A DNA stretch of 6,639 bases. Source: Nitrospinae bacterium RIFCSPLOWO2_12_FULL_45_22 (lineage in GTDB: Bacteria; 2-12-FULL-45-22). A program made the translations under genes and the position numbers. The stretch spans positions 1 to 6,639 of the forward strand of contig MHDQ01000116.1 of the NCBI GenBank assembly GCA_001803565.1, given 5' to 3'. Shown one piece after another: positions 6,627-6,639 of this stretch. The notes under the pieces were generated by a model. That model worked only from the letters and a program-made list of their open reading frames with translations. It had not been told where the DNA came from and made no database searches. Numbering within the stretch: position 1 is the first letter of the stretch; the number at the start of each line of letters is the position of its first letter.

Positions 6627-6639
6627 AATTTTTGATCCC

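Overview
This is an ordinary bacterial chromosomal segment of mid-range GC content with eight protein-coding genes and short intergenic gaps. No rRNA, tRNA, CRISPR array, IS transposase, phage gene or defence island is visible. It contains HemL (C5 tetrapyrrole route), an FtsB/DivIC-type division protein, bacterial-type SerRS and a rubrerythrin-like protein. It also has strong AAGGAGG-type ribosome binding sites and periodic foldback repeats between genes. Together these suggest a walled, probably anaerobic or microaerophilic bacterium, perhaps from an uncultivated lineage. I cannot assign a phylum from the sequence alone.

Layout. Positions 1-125 hold a palindromic, MITE-like element with perfect 11-bp inverted ends, just downstream of serS. 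A leftward run of five minus-strand genes follows; read in transcription order it is a short ArgA-type N-acetyltransferase (4686-4216), mtnP (4105-3233), hemL (3228-1945), an ftsB/divIC-like gene (1752-1441) and serS (1409-135). mtnP and hemL are 4 bp apart and probably translationally coupled. The other junctions are looser. Two of them, 4106-4215 and 1753-1944, consist largely of long imperfect inverted repeats built from an 8-nt unit of the form RGGTNATT. From the acetyltransferase start rightwards there is a 51-bp divergent promoter region, then a small PHP-domain protein (4738-5256, plus strand), a 132-bp gap with overlapping inverted repeats, and a two-lobed ferritin-like/rubrerythrin protein (5389-5913, plus strand). 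The last gene is a stand-alone HD-domain phosphohydrolase (6626-5910, minus strand) whose stop codon overlaps the rubrerythrin stop convergently.

Functions. The genes are mostly core metabolism and housekeeping: tRNA-Ser charging, septum assembly, 5-aminolevulinate synthesis, methylthioadenosine salvage, probable N-acetylglutamate synthesis for arginine, oxidative-stress or iron handling, and two metal-dependent phosphoesterase folds with unknown substrates. They do not form a single pathway.

I found no convincing new multi-gene system. The most unusual material is intergenic: the two octamer-periodic foldback elements, the palindromic element at 1-125, the overlapping divergent promoters with a hairpin in place of a Shine-Dalgarno sequence, and the overlapping inverted repeats upstream of the rubrerythrin gene. 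No stretch longer than 300 bp lacks a gene.
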